Assembly: GCF_031755915.1 (NCBI RefSeq)
Contig: NC_083388.1
Coordinates: 16,059,001 to 16,123,000 of the forward strand
Length of the DNA: 64,000 nt
DNA from: Ziziphus jujuba
Taxonomy: Eukaryota > Streptophyta > Magnoliopsida > Rosales > Rhamnaceae
Reading direction: 5' to 3'
Under the pieces are notes generated by a model that was not told where the DNA came from, did not search any database, and saw nothing but the letters and a program-made list of their open reading frames with translations. Both the position numbers and the translations under genes were made by a program. Shown piece after piece: positions 61,202 to 64,000 of this stretch; position 1 is the stretch's first letter, and the number at the start of each line of letters is the position of its first letter.

Positions 61202-62335
61202 TGATACGAATCTAAGTTAACTTGCTTCTAAACCCATATTATATTAGCCTGGAATCGAAAAATTAAGTTCAAGTTCTTATGGTCACCTTAACCCTTAATC
61301 AATCTATGACTAGAAACCTTGGTATATTGAATACGCCACAATAGGTCATGGATATCCTATTGATAAGGCGAACTAAAACACTTGATTTCTATTAAGTGTT
61401 TTAGGTGTTCAAAGAGAACAAAGAAAATTCTTTTCTCACAAATAATTTTCTGAATAATATGCAAGCTGATTTCTCATTGAAAATAAGCCCTTAAATAGGC
61501 TAAAGTCACAAAACAATGAACATTAATTAACTAGGTAAAATTCGGCCATTGAGATTAGGAAACAAGTGTTGGCCAAATTTCTCATACTTTCCTAAACCTA
61601 TTTGGATTAATTAATTCCTTTATTTTGAATTAGGAATTAATTAATTTACAATTGAAATAATAAAATAATAAATTTCCTGAATTGATTTGTCCAGCAAATA
61701 AACAAATAATATCCAAAATAAAAGATAGTTTCCTAATACAAAAAGTCAAACTCAAATTAAGAAACTAGTTGACTAGTATGACAACGAAGCTAACTTTGAC
61801 TAATTTCCAGCTTGTAAAGGCTCCAAATCAGCTCCAATATGCCATGTAGATGCCAAATAGGATTATTTATGATTCCCATATGTTTCCCTTGATTGGAACA
61901 AAGAGAAAATGCCAAATCAACAAAATACAGCAAAGCCAGCGGCAAATACAACAAATTCGAGCAAGAATATGTTCTATGCGCAAATGACCTCCTTGGTTAC
62001 TTTTGCTTTTTCCTTGACTTGATTCCATGACCTATTAGTGATATCAATTGAGTTCAAGAAGTGTTGAACCAATTCCTTGCTGCTCAGAGTCCATGAGTGC
62101 ACTAAAACAGCTACCTGGGTCCATGTCGACCTCTACAACTTGGATGCTTATAATAGGCTTTGAATCTTCAGGTATTGAAAAACCCTTTTCAGAATTGATA
62201 ACTTCTTATTTAAATCCATCCATGTTTTCCTTAAATCTCTTGGCTTGAGCCCTTGTGATTGGCTCGGTCTTCAATTGTATAGGATCTGCACCTCAGCGGG
62301 TTGTCGGTTGTACGGGTACGGATGGATTCTCATCA
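61202..62335 (-). repeat. Element D 5' LTR
   Basis: On the + strand it starts TGATACGAATC and ends GGATTCTCATCA, 1134 bases. It contains the pol-tail coding segment and the uninterrupted version of the C insertion site (CCAATATGCCATGTAGATGCC near 61834-61854), an internal empty-site control. Confidence 0.9.
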
Positions 62336-62480
62336 AGCTATTAAGATGAATGAAGAGATGCCAACAAAACTTGCTGAGATGGATAAGAAATTTCGCATGT
62401 TTACAGCACTACAAGAGTGGTTTAACTCATTTGAAAGAAATTTCATTCTTATCCTTGGATGTAGTTATGAAATGGGTTAA
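62336..62480 (+). pseudogene. Transposase-24-like pseudogene, 3' part
   Basis: After the AGCTA duplication the interrupted frame continues ATT AAG ATG AAT GAA GAG, reading IKMNEEMPTKLAEMDKKFRM, then TALQEWFNSFERNF, ending at TAA 62478-62480. It continues the coiled coil of 51000-51128 in frame. Confidence 0.55.
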
Positions 62481-63467
62481 AGTAAAGTAGGTATTGTTTG
62501 ATATATATACCTTTGGTTCACAAATATTTTTCATATTTAATTACTTAATTATTTCTATTTCCATAAACATTCTAATAGATGACCAAATTTTTTATTTGAT
62601 TTTTTTATGCCAAGCTAATATAGTATTAGTTTTTCACCCATTTTTATGGATGGTTGTCAACTTTTAACCTTGTATTACAAAATATTTAAATTATCATGTA
62701 CACAAAAAAAAAAAAAAAGAAAAAAAAGGAAAAAAAAGCTATATGTGGCTTATGTTATATAACTTTAGGAAGTTGCGTTTTCTACAAATGTATTTTATGT
62801 AAATGAACAATGATAACTACATATAGTCTAATTTTAACATTATACAACCAATGAGTGACTAGAGTTCAAATGTGTTAGTTGTCTATTAGGTTATATAAAT
62901 TATTTATCCATATAGTCTAGTAACTCATTTTAATATAGATTATACAAATTGATGACTAGATGAAGCTTGTAATGGAATTAGAATAGCAACTTATGCTAAA
63001 CACTTGTGATATGTTTTCATGATTTTTGTCCTGATTGAATACCTTCATATAGTAGAAAAAATAGTAGGTGTTTGGAATGTTGTAATGGGATTACTCATAA
63101 GCATGGAGTATGACTATGGTAATTTGGTACAGGTTTATTTTGGAATATCATAGGGACACTTATCATGAAATATTTTATAGTAGATTTATGTATTTTGGAT
63201 ACAGTTGCAATGTAATCCTTTAAGTAAAATGCCTTAATTTTTCATGGAAGCATATATACAAAAGAATATGCTTCAGTGAAAAATTTGCGTTGGTACTCAA
63301 TGCACATGAATGCTTTTGTATATACGCTTTACCTTTTGCATAGCCATAGCTTAGCATTCAAGTAAAAATAAAAAGCAACTACAATTTTGTATAACTTTGA
63401 TAATATGAACATATGTAATTCAAAGGATTGGTCTAATGACTAGCTAGTGATTATGATGTATAGAGTT
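62481..63467. other. AT-rich intergenic DNA, no gene seen
   Basis: No coding pattern on either strand; a poly-A tract with scattered G lies at 62704-62738. Nothing else recognised. Confidence 0.55.
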
Positions 63468-64000
63468 TGATACAAACCTAGGATGACCTGTGCCTAAACC
63501 CGGATTATATTAGCCCGGATCTAATTACGTTCAAATTCTAATGGTCACCTTGACCCCTAACCACCTTGTGATTAGAAACCTTGGTATATAATAAAGACGC
63601 CACAATAGGTGATGGATATCCTATTGATAAGTCAAACTAAAATACTCATTCACTAATGGTGTTTTAGGTGTTTAAAAGAATAAAGAGAATTCAATCTCAC
63701 AAACAAAATGTTCTATATAAAATTCAAACTTGATTTCTCATTGAAAATAAGCTTTAAATAGGCTTTGAATGAATAAAATAAAACCCTAAAAGGATTAGGA
63801 AATTTCGGCCAACATAGAATCCAATTAGGAAATTGCCTAATTTCACATCCTTTCCTAATCTAATTTGGATTAATTAATTTCCTTATTTTGAATTAGGAAA
63901 TAGTTAATTTACAATGAAAATAATAAAATAATAACTTTCCTTAAATTATTTGTCCAGCAAATAAATAAATAAAACCAAAAGTAAAGGTAATTTCCTAGAA
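63468..64000 (-). repeat. Element H LTR, runs off the window
   Basis: It starts TGATACAAACCTAGGATGACC at 63468, matching the outer end of the A/B/C-type LTR, and stays similar to the window end. If the element is complete, this is its 3' LTR and the body lies beyond 64000; otherwise it is a solo LTR. The flanking five bases GAGTT (63463-63467) would be the left target duplication. Confidence 0.8.

Larger units (their letters stand above)
51129..62335 (-). mobile_element. Ty3/gypsy element D, complete, with C nested in its 3' LTR
   Basis: Both ends are intact: TGATACG at 51129 and CATCA at 62335, bounded by AGCTA. On the minus strand it has a 5' LTR (61202-62335), primer site (61186-61201), leader, gag from 60102, protease, RT, RNase H, integrase, polypurine tract (55691-55703) and a 3' LTR in two parts (51129-51767 and 55201-55690) split by element C. 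Without C it is about 7.8 kb. Several stops and frameshifts disable it. By eye its two LTRs differ at roughly one base in ten over the first 145 bases, mostly transitions, so the insertion is old. Its LTR is a distinct subfamily from A, B, C and H. Confidence 0.9.

Overview
This window is nuclear DNA from a flowering plant, most likely a eudicot. It is very AT-rich, its one convincing host gene has introns and is a plant-specific BEL1-like (TALE) homeobox gene, and much of the rest is plant transposable-element DNA. I cannot name the species from sequence alone.

Layout. 1-6440 is AT-rich intergenic DNA containing one GC-richer, promoter-like island with two G-boxes (about 1840-3080). 6440-13310 is the BEL1-like gene on the + strand: TATA box, CT-rich leader, two probable 5'UTR introns, an upstream ORF, four coding exons (7710-9125, 11407-11816, 11918-11978, 12471-12995; 803 codons) and an A-rich 3' region. 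13310-18186 is intergenic DNA with a MITE-like element (13728-14621), a weaker hAT-like relic, a 25-base poly-C run and a GA microsatellite. 18187-22325 is a degraded Ty3/gypsy (Tekay/Del-like) element with a long LTR. 24060-24668 is a Ty1/copia gag-protease relic. 24669-38976 is a cluster of three related Ty3/gypsy copies: A and B (minus strand), which share one LTR, and F (plus strand), joined head-to-head to B. 38990-40860 is a copia relic ending in a polypurine tract and LTR. 42123-50372 is an 8.25 kb CACTA (En/Spm) element packed with GCGTCGC-bearing repeat units. 50688-62480 is a decayed transposase-like gene split by a complete gypsy element (D, 51129-62335). D's own 3' LTR is split by a fourth, rearranged copy (C, 51768-55200). 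A further LTR (H) starts at 63468 and leaves the window.

Main result. The A/B/C/D/F/H gypsy family has LTRs of about 1.12-1.14 kb. The LTR starts directly after a polypurine tract (AAGAGGAGGGGAA) that lies inside the pol reading frame, so the last 100 or so codons of pol, including a GPITRAQAKRFK motif, are encoded inside the 3' LTR. Two independent target-site duplications (AGCTA around D, ATATG around C) fix this boundary. An LTR-encoded integrase tail is a feature I associate with the CRM chromovirus group; that assignment is inference.

No copy looks autonomous: all pol genes carry stops, frameshifts or deletions. Genes do not form a pathway here; the window is one developmental regulator gene beside a nested transposon block.
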